From Streptomyces sp. NBC_00878 (lineage in GTDB: Bacteria; Actinomycetota; Actinomycetes; Streptomycetales; Streptomycetaceae), in assembly GCF_026341515.1 (NCBI RefSeq), contig NZ_JAPEOK010000001.1:4774001-4838000 (forward strand): 64,000 nt of DNA, read 5' to 3'. The stretch's first letter is position 1. Every line of letters starts with the position of its first letter. Below the pieces are notes generated by a model. The model was not told the origin of the DNA. It was given only the letters and a program-made list of their open reading frames with translations, and did no database searches. This document shows, in pieces, positions 18,026-26,594 of the stretch. Position numbers and translations under genes: made by a program.

Positions 18026-20269
18026 GCCGGGCCGCCCGTCACCGAGGTCCCCGCCTACTGAGCCGGGCCGCCCGTCACCGAGGTCCCCGCCTACTGAGCC
18101 GGGCCGCCCGTCACCGAGGTCCGCCAACCGCGCGGCCACCGCATCGGCATCCGACGCGCCCAGCGACGTGAACAGCTCCAGCGCCGCCTGCCACCGGTCA
18201 CGGGCCGCGTCGACATGCCCCGCGGTGGCGTACACGGAGCCGAGCTGCCGCAGGGCCCGTGCCTCCTCGTATCGGCTTCCGGCTCCGCGGGCGAACTCGA
18301 TGGCCTGTTCATAGGCCCGGGCGGCGGACACACCGTCGCCGTCCCGCTCCAGGGCCATACCGAGCGTGTACGCGGACTGGGCGACGTCGAGGCCGAGGCC
18401 CAGCGCGGAGAACAGGGTCATCGCCTCGGTGGCGTGGCCCGTCGCGTCGGCGGTGCGGCCCAGCGCGGTCTCGGCCTTGGCCATGCTGCGCAGAGTGATG
18501 CCGACCTTCCGCATCGCCCCGGTCCTGCGATAGACGTCCAGGGCACGCTGCTGAAGGTCCAGCGCCTCGGCGTACGCGCCCTGCCGCCGACGGACGGAGG
18601 CGAGGTTGGCCAGGGCGTCACTGAGGCCGTGCCCGTCGTCGAGTTCCGCGAACCGGTCGTGCGCCAGCCGGTACTGGCGGGCCGCCTCCTCCACGCTGCC
18701 CGCTTCCAGCAGAGCGCGCCCGAGGTTGTTGCGCGTCATGGCCTCGGCACGGCGGTCGCCCAGGCGTTCACATCCGGCCAATGCCAGGTAGTGGCTCTCC
18801 GACCAGCCGTCCAGGTGCTTGGCCAGGTAGAAGTAGTCGCGCAGGGTGTAGGCCAGTTGCCAACGGCGCACGTCGAAGACGGGGTCGTCCAGTCGGCAGA
18901 GCGCCACCAGGGTGCGCCACTCGGCGTCCATCCAGCACAGTGCGTCGGCCCTGCTCGCCATCGGCGGCTCGACCGCGATCGGACGCCCTCCGGTCGCCAG
19001 GGCGAAGCGGTAGCGGTACGGCATGATGACGCGTCCGGCCCGGTCCGCCATGGACAGGTAGTAGTCGTACAGGCCGTCGAGCGGGTGCGGGTCGTGCGGG
19101 TGCGGGTCGTGCGCCGACGTGCCGACGGCCGTGTGCAGTTCGCGCCCGTAGGCGCGCATCAGATCGTGCATCGCGAACCGGTCGCCCCTGTCGTCCACGA
19201 GGTGCGAGTCGGACAGCCGGCGCAGCAGACGGACCGCCTCGTCGCCCGGCGTTCCGAGCAGCGCCGCGGCCGAGGGGAGGTCGAACGTGTCGCCGGGGTG
19301 CAGCGCGAGGAGTACGAAGGCTTCGCGTACGGCCGTCGGCAGGCTTCGGTAGGACCAGGAGAACACACTGCGCAGGGTGGAACGGGTGTCGTCGTCCGCG
19401 TCGAAGTCGAAGAGGTCGAGCCCGGTGCCGATGCCGTTCAGCTCGCTGACGAGCGAGGCGATGCTGCGTGTGGGACGTACGGCGACTTTCTGCGCCGCGA
19501 TGCGCAGGGCCAGCGGAAGGCCGGCGCAGTGGGCGGCGAGTCGGCCGACGCTCTTCTTCTCGGCGGCCGCCCGCTCCCCGATCGCGGCATTGAGCAGCGT
19601 GATGCTCTCGGCACCGCCGAGGACGCCGAGCGCCACGGTCCGTACCGCGTGGTGCACACTCAGTCCGCTCAGCTTCCGTCGACTGGTGACCACCACGGCG
19701 CAGGTGTCCGAGCCCGGCAGGAGGGGGCGGATCTGGTCGGTGGAGGAGGCGTTGTCGAGGAGGACGAGCACCCGGCGACCGCTCAGCGCCGTACGGAAGG
19801 TGGCCGCCCGTTCCTCCAGTGGCCCGCTCTCGGCGGCGAGCGACCGCCCCAGGGCGCGCAGAAAGCCGCTGAGAACGGTGAGCGGCGACAGCGGTTCCTC
19901 CGGACCGAAACCCCTCAGGTCCACGTAGAGCTGGCCGTCCGGGAAGTGGGGGGCGGCCCGGTGTCCCCAGAATGCGGCCAGTGCCGTCTTACCCGTGGCG
20001 GCGGCGCCGGAGAGCAGCACGATTCTCGGTTGCCCGGCCGTGGGCGGCTGGAGCAGACTTCCCAGTTCCTCCAGTTCCGCGGCGCGCCCCACGAACAGGC
20101 CCCCGCTCACCGGAAGCTGACGCGGTATCTCGGTTCCCGGCGCGCCGCCGGTCACCTGGATCCCACCGTCGATCCGGCCCGCCTGAACCACCACACCGGC
20201 CGAGGCGTTGACCGCGTTGGTGATCTCGTGATCTCGGAGGCGGACGGGACGGTGCAGGTGATCGGCCAT
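17933..20269 (-). CDS. AfsR-like NB-ARC/TPR protein without a DNA-binding domain
   Basis: A 778-residue STAND ATPase. The N-terminus holds the peptide VVVQAGRIDGGIQVTGG, a short conserved lead found in many Streptomyces NTPases. The NB-ARC part has FVGRAAELEEL, Walker A SGAAATGKTAL (about 87-97), LYVDLRGF, Walker B RRVLVLLDNA, VTSRRKL and AGLPLALRIAA. A winged helix follows (DLMRAYGREL), then about eight TPR-like helices (MTRNNLGRALLEAGSVEEAARQ style). The SARP domain of AfsR is absent. The last 60 residues are read antisense to the partner gene and include three DLGDGRPGSVGG units. ATG at 20267-20269 follows GGGGG. Confidence 0.88.
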   Translation of the reverse strand: MADHLHRPVRLRDHEITNAVNASAGVVVQAGRIDGGIQVTGGAPGTEIPRQLPVSGGLFVGRAAELEELGSLLQPPTAGQPRIVLLSGAAATGKTALAAFWGHRAAPHFPDGQLYVDLRGFGPEEPLSPLTVLSGFLRALGRSLAAESGPLEERAATFRTALSGRRVLVLLDNASSTDQIRPLLPGSDTCAVVVTSRRKLSGLSVHHAVRTVALGVLGGAESITLLNAAIGERAAAEKKSVGRLAAHCAGLPLALRIAAQKVAVRPTRSIASLVSELNGIGTGLDLFDFDADDDTRSTLRSVFSWSYRSLPTAVREAFVLLALHPGDTFDLPSAAALLGTPGDEAVRLLRRLSDSHLVDDRGDRFAMHDLMRAYGRELHTAVGTSAHDPHPHDPHPLDGLYDYYLSMADRAGRVIMPYRYRFALATGGRPIAVEPPMASRADALCWMDAEWRTLVALCRLDDPVFDVRRWQLAYTLRDYFYLAKHLDGWSESHYLALAGCERLGDRRAEAMTRNNLGRALLEAGSVEEAARQYRLAHDRFAELDDGHGLSDALANLASVRRRQGAYAEALDLQQRALDVYRRTGAMRKVGITLRSMAKAETALGRTADATGHATEAMTLFSALGLGLDVAQSAYTLGMALERDGDGVSAARAYEQAIEFARGAGSRYEEARALRQLGSVYATAGHVDAARDRWQAALELFTSLGASDADAVAARLADLGDGRPGSVGGDLGDGRPGSVGGDLGDGRPGSVGGVLAQPVEDPVVQGPGNLLVPGTDGLG
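18018..18122. repeat. 36-bp tandem repeat, 2.9 copies, at convergent gene ends
   Basis: Units begin at 18018, 18054 and 18090 with CCTACTGAGC. Each carries the TAC-TGA that ends the + strand gene, and on the - strand each encodes DLGDGRPGSVGG. The array lies inside both overlapping genes' 3' ends. Confidence 0.95.
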
Positions 20270-20469
20270 GCGGTTCCCCCTCGGCACACACACGCGCGCG
20301 TATCGCCTCTTTCCCGAGAGTAGCCACCACCGGCCGCCACGGACACCGTGCCTCGACCGCGACGAGCCGGTGGAACGGCCTTGAGAGCGCGGGACCGTGT
20401 CGACGCACGGCTCCGCCACGTGGGGGCGACAAGCCCCCGCGACCGGCACCCGACACACCACCGACAGCG

Positions 20470-21765
20470 CTACGACGCGCTCTCCTCCGCGACAGCGGTC
20501 CGCTGGAGCCGGCCCAGGATTGCCGACGGGTTGCCCTTCGGGCTCACGGCCTTGCCTATGCGCTGCTTGATGGCCGCGCTCACCGACGCCCAGGACGTCT
20601 TCGCCGCGGGGTACAGCTCGGCATTGGGCAACTCGCCGAGGAAGTCGACGAGATCCGCGTCGGACCTGTCCGCCGCCATCGTCTCGGACGCCGACGTGGT
20701 CACCGGCAGCAGGTCGTACTCGCGCGAGAACGCGAGCACGTTCTTGTCGCTGTACACGTAGTCGAGGAAGTCCCCGACCTGCTCGGCGTGCCCGGGCTTC
20801 CTGAACGCCGTCATCCAGTCGGCGACGCCCATCGTGGCCTTGGACCGCCCGTTGATGCCGGGCACCGGCACCATGCCGAACTCCACGCCCTTCGCCGCGG
20901 CGGCCTTCATCAGCGTGGGGTGGCCGTTCAGCATGCCGACCTCGCCGCGTGTGAACGCCTCGAAGGCCTGTGCGCGGTTGAGATTCGCGGGCGCGACGGG
21001 TCCGGTGAGTCCCTTCTCGACCAGTTCCTCCTTCAGCCAGGTGAAGGTCTCGACGTTCTGGTCGGAGTCGATGCCGTACGACCCGACCGTGTCGGTGTAG
21101 CCGTCACCGCCGCTCAGCAGCCACATCATCGTCTCGGCCTGCGCCTCCTCGGGCCCCAGCGGCAGCGCGTACGGGTACGTGACGCCACGCGACTTGAGGA
21201 CCTGGGCGTCGGCGGCGAGCCGGCTCCAGCTCCGCGGCGGGGTGAGGCCCGCGTCGGCGAAGAGCTTCTTGTTGTAGAAGAGCAGCCGCGTCGAGGAGGC
21301 GAACGGCATGCCGTACTGGGTCCGGTCCAGCTCCCCCGCCTCGGTGAGCCGGCCCACGAAGTCGGCCTGGGTGTCGATGGAGAGCAGGTCGTCGGCCTCG
21401 TAGAGCTGCCCCTTCGCGGCGTAGTCGGCGTACGCGCCGATCTGTGCCATGTCGGGCGCGTGACCGTCGGCGACCATTTTCTTGACCTTGGCGTCGACGT
21501 CGTTCCAGGAGTAGACGCTCACCTCGACCTTGACCCCGGGGTTCTTCGCCTCGTACGCCTTGGTCAGTCGGTCCCAGTACTTCTGGGAGCTGTTCGCCTC
21601 GGAGTCGCCGTAGTCGGCCGCGACCAGCCTCAGCGTGACGCCCCCGGACCCGGACGCGCCCCCTTCTCCATCCCCGTCCCCGGACAAACTGGCGCAGCCT
21701 CCGATGACCGCCGTCATGCCCAGCGCGGACACCATCGCGATCAGACCTGTCACTCGCCGCTGCAC
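20470..21765 (-). CDS. extracellular sugar-binding lipoprotein of an ABC importer
   Basis: A 431-residue solute-binding protein anchored by a lipid: signal MQRRVTGLIAMVSALGMTAV with lipobox IGGC (Cys24). The mature protein is the bacterial extracellular family 1 type, with YGDSEANSSQKYWDRLTKAYE, VEVSVYSW, APDMAQIGAYA, FNKKLF-like FYNKKLFADAGL and GVADWMTAF. No permease genes adjoin it. It diverges from nagK across dre-like sites, so an amino-sugar ligand is inferred. Energy may come from MsiK, encoded at 46.4 kb. The start is GTG with a weak GGGG. Confidence 0.92.
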   Translation of the reverse strand: MQRRVTGLIAMVSALGMTAVIGGCASLSGDGDGEGGASGSGGVTLRLVAADYGDSEANSSQKYWDRLTKAYEAKNPGVKVEVSVYSWNDVDAKVKKMVADGHAPDMAQIGAYADYAAKGQLYEADDLLSIDTQADFVGRLTEAGELDRTQYGMPFASSTRLLFYNKKLFADAGLTPPRSWSRLAADAQVLKSRGVTYPYALPLGPEEAQAETMMWLLSGGDGYTDTVGSYGIDSDQNVETFTWLKEELVEKGLTGPVAPANLNRAQAFEAFTRGEVGMLNGHPTLMKAAAAKGVEFGMVPVPGINGRSKATMGVADWMTAFRKPGHAEQVGDFLDYVYSDKNVLAFSREYDLLPVTTSASETMAADRSDADLVDFLGELPNAELYPAAKTSWASVSAAIKQRIGKAVSPKGNPSAILGRLQRTAVAEESAS

Positions 21766-21858
21766 TGCTGTCGCCCCACTCTTGACTCGTCCGCACGGCC
21801 GATCGAAACGGCCGATTCACACGTGCGATCCAATTTATTTCGATTCGCAATTTCGCCC

Positions 21859-21892
21859 TAAGGTCTACACCACGTGAGTGGACTAGACCTCT
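21859..21892. promoter_or_regulatory. two dre-like sites (DasR operators) between lipoprotein and nagK
   Basis: AGTGGACTAGACCTCT (21877-21892) matches the DasR consensus AGTGGTCTAGACCACT at 14 of 16. TAAGGTCTACACCACG (21859-21874) matches at 11 of 16. DasR is the GntR repressor released by glucosamine 6-phosphate. The sites lie 27-60 bp before nagK and 94-127 bp before the divergent lipoprotein gene. Confidence 0.85.
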
Positions 21893-21919
21893 CACGGGGT
21901 AAGGGGCGACACTGTCCTC

Positions 21920-22912
21920 GTGAGACATGTCATCGCCCTCGACGTGGGCGGCACCGGGATGAAGGCCGCCCTCGTGGGGGCGGCCGATGCCATGCGCTCC
22001 GAGGGGTCACCCCCGGCGCCACCCCCCGTGCTGCACCAGGCCCGCCGCGCCACCGGCCGCGAGCACGGGCCGGACGCCGTGGTCGAGTCGATCCTCGCCT
22101 TCGCGGCCGACCTGCGCGCGTACGGCGAGCGCCACCTCGGCGAGCCCGCGGCGGCCGTCGGCGTCGCCGTACCCGGCATCGTGGACGCCGACCGCGGCAT
22201 CGCCGCCTACTCGGCCAACCTCGGCTGGCGCGACGTACCCCTGCGGGACCTGCTCAGCGAGCGGCTGGACGGGATCCCGGTCGCCCTCGGCCACGACGTG
22301 CGCACCGGCGGACTCGCGGAGGGCCGGATCGGCGCGGGCCAGGGGGCCGACCGCTTTCTGTTCGTGCCGCTGGGCACCGGCATCGCGGGCGCGATCGGCA
22401 TCGACGGCCGGGTGGAGGCGGGCGCGCACGGCTTCGCGGGCGAGATCGGCCACATCGTCGTACGCCCCGGTGGCGCCCCCTGTCCGTGCGGCCAGCGCGG
22501 CTGTCTGGAACGGTTCGCGTCCGCGGCGGCGGTCAGCGAGGCCTGGGCCGAGGCGTCCGGCGACCCGGAGGCGGACGCGGCGGACTGCGCGAAGGCCGTC
22601 GAGTCCGGGGACCCCCGGGCACGGGTGGTCTGGCAGGAAGCCGTGGACGCCCTCGCCGACGGACTCGTCACGGCGCTCACCCTGCTGGACCCGCGCACCC
22701 TGATCATCGGTGGCGGTCTCGCCGAGGCAGGGGAAACCTTGTTCACACCGCTACGGGCCGCGGTCGAGCAACGCGTCACGTTCCAGAAGCTGCCCGCCAT
22801 CGTCCCCGCGGCACTGGGGGACACGGCCGGCTGCCTGGGCGCGGGCCTCCTGGCCTGGGACCTGCTGGGTACCCCTTCCCCTTCCAACCCCGCTTCGGAG
22901 GTAACCCCCTGA
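21920..22912 (+). CDS. nagK: N-acetylglucosamine kinase (ROK family)
   Basis: A 330-residue cytoplasmic ROK sugar kinase. ATP-binding start IALDVGGTGMKAALVG, VGVAVPGIVD, LGHDVRTGG, the catalytic loop FVPLGTGIAGAI, and the ROK zinc signature GAPCPCGQRGCLE are all present. Placed directly before nagA with TGATG overlap and a DasR site in front, it matches the nagKA operon of S. coelicolor, in which this kinase phosphorylates intracellular GlcNAc. GTG start at 21920, with GGGTAAGGGG ahead. Confidence 0.92.
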   Translation: MRHVIALDVGGTGMKAALVGAADAMRSEGSPPAPPPVLHQARRATGREHGPDAVVESILAFAADLRAYGERHLGEPAAAVGVAVPGIVDADRGIAAYSANLGWRDVPLRDLLSERLDGIPVALGHDVRTGGLAEGRIGAGQGADRFLFVPLGTGIAGAIGIDGRVEAGAHGFAGEIGHIVVRPGGAPCPCGQRGCLERFASAAAVSEAWAEASGDPEADAADCAKAVESGDPRARVVWQEAVDALADGLVTALTLLDPRTLIIGGGLAEAGETLFTPLRAAVEQRVTFQKLPAIVPAALGDTAGCLGAGLLAWDLLGTPSPSNPASEVTP

Positions 22913-24150
22913 TGACCATGAACCGGGTGCACGACAGCGCCCCGCAAGGGGCGCGGGGCGAGACATCACGCGGCTCCGCCGCGTGGGCGCGACCAGCCCC
23001 CACCGACCCGCACATCGTGGTCCTCTCAGGTGCCGACGTCGTACTCCCCACCGGGACGGTGAACGGCGGCCGCGTAATCGTCGAGGGCACGCGCATCGCC
23101 GGAAGCGCTCCCGCGGGCGCACCCACGGTGGACCTGCGCAACCACTGGGTGGTCCCGGGCTTCGTCGACATGCACAACCACGGCGGCGGCGGAGCCTCCT
23201 TCACCTCCGGCACGGTCGAGGAGATCCTCAAGGGCATCCACACCCACCGCCTGCACGGCACGACGACCCTCGTCGCCTCCACCGTCACCGGTGACATGGA
23301 CGGCCTCGCCCAGCGCGCCGGACTGCTCTCCGAGCTGGCCGAGCAGGACGACATCGCGGGCATCCACTTCGAGGGCCCGTTCATCTCCCCGTGCCGCAAG
23401 GGCGCCCACTCCGAGGAGCTGCTGCGCGACCCGGACCCGGCGGAGGTCCGCAAGCTGATCGACGCGGCCCGCGGCCGGGCCACCATGGTCACGCTCGCCA
23501 CCGAACTGCCGGGCGGCATCGACTCCGTACGCCTCCTCGCCGAACACGGCGTCATCGCGGCGATCGGGCACACGGACGCGACGTACGAGCAGACGGTGGA
23601 GGCCATCGACGCGGGCGCGACCGTGGCGACGCACCTCTACAACGCGATGCCCACGCTCGGGCACCGCTCCCCCGGTCCGATCGCCGCCCTCCTGGAGGAC
23701 GAGCGGATCACGGTCGAGCTGATCAACGACGGCGTGCATCTGCACCCGGCCTCGCTCCAGCTGGCGTTCCATCACGCGGGCGGCGACCGGGTGGCGTTCA
23801 TCACGGACGCGATGGACGCGGCGGGCTTCGGCGACGGGCGCTACATGCTCGGCCCGCTGGAGGTCGAGGTCAGTGAGGGTGTGGCGCGGCTGGTGGAGGG
23901 CGGTTCGATCGCGGGCTCGACGCTCACGCTGGACCGGGCGTTCAGGCGGGCGGTGACCGTGGACCGGCTGCCGGTCGAGGACGTCGTCGCGGCCATCTCG
24001 GCCAATCCGGCCAGGCTGCTCGGCCTGTACGACCGGGTGGGCTCGCTGGAGCCGGGCAAGGACGCGGACCTGGTGGTGCTGGACTCCGACTTCGAGGTCA
24101 AGGGCGTGATGCGCCGGGGCGCATGGGTGGTGGAACCGCGGCTGGGGTGA
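22912..24150 (+). CDS. nagA: N-acetylglucosamine-6-phosphate deacetylase
   Basis: A 412-residue amidohydrolase giving glucosamine 6-phosphate and acetate; the product is the DasR effector. Metal motif DMHNHGGGGASF, HFEGPFIS, AIGHTDATYEQ, THLYNAMP and the catalytic FITDAMDAAG are in order, ending PGKDADLVVLD. The ATG overlaps the nagK stop by one base. Odd: residues about 12-34 (SAPQGARGETSRGSAAWARP) are encoded by a dispersed intergenic repeat, giving a tail of about 35 residues before the normal beta-strand start IVVLSGADVVLPTG. Confidence 0.93.
   Translation: MTMNRVHDSAPQGARGETSRGSAAWARPAPTDPHIVVLSGADVVLPTGTVNGGRVIVEGTRIAGSAPAGAPTVDLRNHWVVPGFVDMHNHGGGGASFTSGTVEEILKGIHTHRLHGTTTLVASTVTGDMDGLAQRAGLLSELAEQDDIAGIHFEGPFISPCRKGAHSEELLRDPDPAEVRKLIDAARGRATMVTLATELPGGIDSVRLLAEHGVIAAIGHTDATYEQTVEAIDAGATVATHLYNAMPTLGHRSPGPIAALLEDERITVELINDGVHLHPASLQLAFHHAGGDRVAFITDAMDAAGFGDGRYMLGPLEVEVSEGVARLVEGGSIAGSTLTLDRAFRRAVTVDRLPVEDVVAAISANPARLLGLYDRVGSLEPGKDADLVVLDSDFEVKGVMRRGAWVVEPRLG
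22947..23012. repeat. dispersed repeat inside the 5' end of nagA
   Basis: GGGGCGCGGGG at the left, then ACGCGGCTCCGCCGCGTG hairpin and the tail GCGACCAGCCCCCACCGACC, as in the intergenic copies. It is in frame and free of stops, so it is translated. Confidence 0.88.
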
Positions 24151-24272
24151 CGCAATCCCCTGTTGCCGTACGGCGGTTGGCCCGCAGGACTGGGCCGACC
24201 GCCGTTCCCTTTGACATGATCGGGTCTCCGGGACGGCCGGCAAGCGCGTTCTGGGTGTCCGCTTGATGAATC

Positions 24273-24298
24273 TCTTTGACGAACGTCTTTGACGAACG
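24273..24298 (+). repeat. 13-bp tandem repeat upstream of the PfkB kinase
   Basis: TCTTTGACGAACG occurs twice without a gap, flanked by related GAATCTCTTTGA copies. Placed 47-72 bp before the gene, it may be an operator for a DeoR- or LacI-type regulator. Confidence 0.6.
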
Positions 24299-24344
24299 TC
24301 CTTGAATCTCTTTGATCAATCTCTTCGAGGGAGGCCGGGCCCAG

Positions 24345-25274
24345 GTGATCCTCACGGTCACGCTGAACACCGCTCTCGACATCACCTATCGCGTACGGGG
24401 GCTGCGCCCGCACACCTCGCACCGCGTCACCGAGGTGACCGAACGGCCCGGCGGCAAGGGCCTGAACGTGGCCCGGGTGCTCGCCGCCCTCGGCCACGAG
24501 GTGACGGCGACGGGCTTCGCGGGCGGGGCGACCGGGCGGGCCGTCCAGGAGCAACTCACGTACACACCAGGTGTCGTGGACGCGCTGGTCCCGGTGGCGG
24601 GCGCGACCCGTCGCACGATCGCGGTGGCCGACACGACGACCGGTGACACGACTCAACTCAACGAGCCTGGCCCGTCGATCACTTCGGCCGAGTGGTCCGC
24701 CTTCAAGGAGGCGTACGAGCATCTGCTGCGGTCCTCCTCGGCGGTGGCGCTGTGCGGCAGTCTGCCGCCCGGGGTGCCGGTGGGGGCGTACGCCCAACTC
24801 GTCCGCGCGGCAAGGGCGTTGGCGGTGCCGGTGCTGCTCGACACCAGCGGGGAGCCGCTGCGGCGCGGGGTGGCCGCGCGCCCCGACGTCGTGAAGCCGA
24901 ACGCCGACGAACTGGCCGAACTCACCGGCGCGCACGAGCCGTCGCAGGCGACGCGGGATGCGCGTCGGCGTGGCGCGCACGCGGTGGTGGCCTCGCTGGG
25001 CGCGGAGGGCCTCCTGGCCCGTACGCCCGACGGCGACTGGCGGGCCGTCCCGCCCGGGCCGGTCCGCGGGAACCCGACGGGCGCGGGTGACTCCGTGGTC
25101 GCGGGCCTGCTATCGGGGCTGGTCGAACACTTACCGTGGCCGGACCGCCTGGCCCGGGCGGTGGCGCTGTCCGCGGCGACCGTACTGACCCCGGTGGCGG
25201 GGGAGTTCGACCGGTCGGCGTACGAGGAGTTGGTGGGGCGGGTGACTGTGACGGGGGAGGTGACCGCGGCGTGA
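24345..25274 (+). CDS. PfkB-family sugar kinase, 1-phosphofructokinase/tagatose-6-P kinase type
   Basis: A 309-residue ribokinase-fold kinase. It starts VILTVTLNTALDITY, has the sugar-binding RPGGKGLNVARVLAALGHEV, LCGSLPPGVP, VKPNADELAELTG and the catalytic NPTGAGDSVVAGLLSG, where the Asp is the base. The sequence best fits 1-phosphofructokinase-like enzymes acting on phosphorylated hexoses. The GTG at 24345 has GAGGGAGG 11 bases upstream, better than the in-frame ATG at 24312. It follows nagA by 194 bp. A TTA codon at 25131-25133 implies bldA dependence. Confidence 0.88.
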   Translation: MILTVTLNTALDITYRVRGLRPHTSHRVTEVTERPGGKGLNVARVLAALGHEVTATGFAGGATGRAVQEQLTYTPGVVDALVPVAGATRRTIAVADTTTGDTTQLNEPGPSITSAEWSAFKEAYEHLLRSSSAVALCGSLPPGVPVGAYAQLVRAARALAVPVLLDTSGEPLRRGVAARPDVVKPNADELAELTGAHEPSQATRDARRRGAHAVVASLGAEGLLARTPDGDWRAVPPGPVRGNPTGAGDSVVAGLLSGLVEHLPWPDRLARAVALSAATVLTPVAGEFDRSAYEELVGRVTVTGEVTAA

Positions 25275-25320
25275 GCGCCCCGCTTGGCCGCGGAAGCGCT
25301 CCGCTTGGCTGCGGAATGTT

Positions 25321-25455
25321 CGGCTGCGGGTGGGTGGGGGTTGCTCGCGCAGTTCCCCGCGCCCCTTATGAGGCAGAGTGTCGGCTGCGGGTGGGTGGGG
25401 GCTGGTCGCGCCGTTCCCCGCGCCCCTAAAAGACTGCGCCGTTCCCCGCGCCCCC
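25321..25455. repeat. three copies of the dispersed GC-rich repeat (reverse orientation)
   Basis: Copies at 25321-25367, 25381-25427 and a partial at 25432-25455, each containing GTTCCCCGCGCCCC, the first two preceded by CGGCTGCGGGTGGGTGGGGG. They fill the gap between the convergent PfkB kinase and carbohydrate-binding genes. Confidence 0.92.
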
Positions 25456-25468
25456 AAAAAAACCTGCC

Positions 25469-26440
25469 CTAGCGCTTGACCTGGCCCGCCTTCAGGCTCA
25501 GTTGGTCCAGGAGTACGTCGCACTTGTCGCCGGTCTGGCAGGAGAGGGAGATCGTGTTGGTGCCCTTGTTGAGGGTCGGCCACGCGTAGGTCTGCGTCCA
25601 GCCCTTCTCGAACTCGCCCGCCCCGGCCTTCGCGAAGTTGCCGAGGTTCAGCTTGTTGCCGAACGGCTTGCCGTTGACGGTGAGGGTCATCTCCTGGTCG
25701 TCGCCGGCGGCGCTGTATACCGCGAAGAGGGTGTAGACACCGCCCTCAGGGATCCCGCTGACGGACCAGGTGACCTCGGAGCCGACCGTGTTGAGGCCCG
25801 TCACATAGATCCCGCCCGCGGAGCTCGCGCCGTCGACGTCCGACGCCGTCGTCACGCCGGAGCCCAGTTTCAGGGCCTTCGCGTCGATCGTCGGGAGGTC
25901 GGCCGGGGCCTCGCTCTCCTTCGTCGGCTCCGCGCTCGGCTCGACGCTCTGGCCGGGCGGCGGGGTCGAGCCCGTCGCGTCGCCGCCCTTGTCGTCGTCC
26001 GAGTCGCCGCCGAGCATCGCGATGCCGATGCCGATCACGACGGCGGCCACGACGGCGACGGCACCGATCAGCAGACCCTTGGTGTTGGGACCGCGGCCCC
26101 GGCCGCCACCGCCACCGCTACCGGCGTAGTCGGGCAGCGGCTCGTACGTGGTGGGCGCGCCGCCGGGGAAGGCCTCGGGCGCCGAGTAGTTCGCGTTCGG
26201 CTGGCCGTACGTCCCCTGCTGCGGGGGCACCTGCCCGTACTGCGCGGTGGGGGCTGTCGGCGCGGCGGGCTGGCCGTACTGGCGTTCACCGACCGGCCGC
26301 GACCTGTTGACCGAGCCGGGGTAGCCGTAGCCACCGCCGCCGCTCGGCGGCTGGGCTCCGGCGGCCTGACCGTCGGCGTACAGATAGCCGAACGGGTCGT
26401 CGTCCTCGGGCGTGCTCGCGCCGTTGTTGCCGGGCGTCAT
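25469..26440 (-). CDS. membrane-anchored carbohydrate-binding (CBM35-like) protein
   Basis: A 323-residue single-pass membrane protein. Residues 1-118 are a disordered Gly/Pro/Gln/Tyr-rich cytoplasmic part (YGQPAAPTAPTAQYGQVPPQ). A transmembrane segment follows at about 124-144 (LLIGAVAVVAAVVIGIGIA). After an acidic Ser/Pro/Glu linker comes an outside beta-sandwich (GGIYVTGLNTVGSEVTWSV, MTLTVNGKPFGNKLNLGNF, INTISLSCQ-like NTISLSCQTG) of the CBM35/CBM6 type. It likely binds a cell-wall or extracellular glycan. Two cysteines in SCQTGDKCD may form a disulfide. Confidence 0.8.
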   Translation of the reverse strand: MTPGNNGASTPEDDDPFGYLYADGQAAGAQPPSGGGGYGYPGSVNRSRPVGERQYGQPAAPTAPTAQYGQVPPQQGTYGQPNANYSAPEAFPGGAPTTYEPLPDYAGSGGGGGRGRGPNTKGLLIGAVAVVAAVVIGIGIAMLGGDSDDDKGGDATGSTPPPGQSVEPSAEPTKESEAPADLPTIDAKALKLGSGVTTASDVDGASSAGGIYVTGLNTVGSEVTWSVSGIPEGGVYTLFAVYSAAGDDQEMTLTVNGKPFGNKLNLGNFAKAGAGEFEKGWTQTYAWPTLNKGTNTISLSCQTGDKCDVLLDQLSLKAGQVKR

Positions 26441-26594
26441 CCCTAGGTCTCCTAGCGGGTGCGGTTCAGATGCGGTACGGGGGATCGAAAGGCGAGCCTA
26501 CCCTCCCCCAGTCTCGGATTCACTCGACCGGGGGGACCCCCATCCGGTGCCCCAAACGGGTGACTCGGCTCGCCTCGCATCGCTGACCTGCGGA

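Noticed and set aside
18215-20323. A 702-codon plus-strand frame opposite the NB-ARC/TPR gene
   Set aside because: Antisense shadow; the minus frame has clear Walker, LYVDLRG and TPR motifs.
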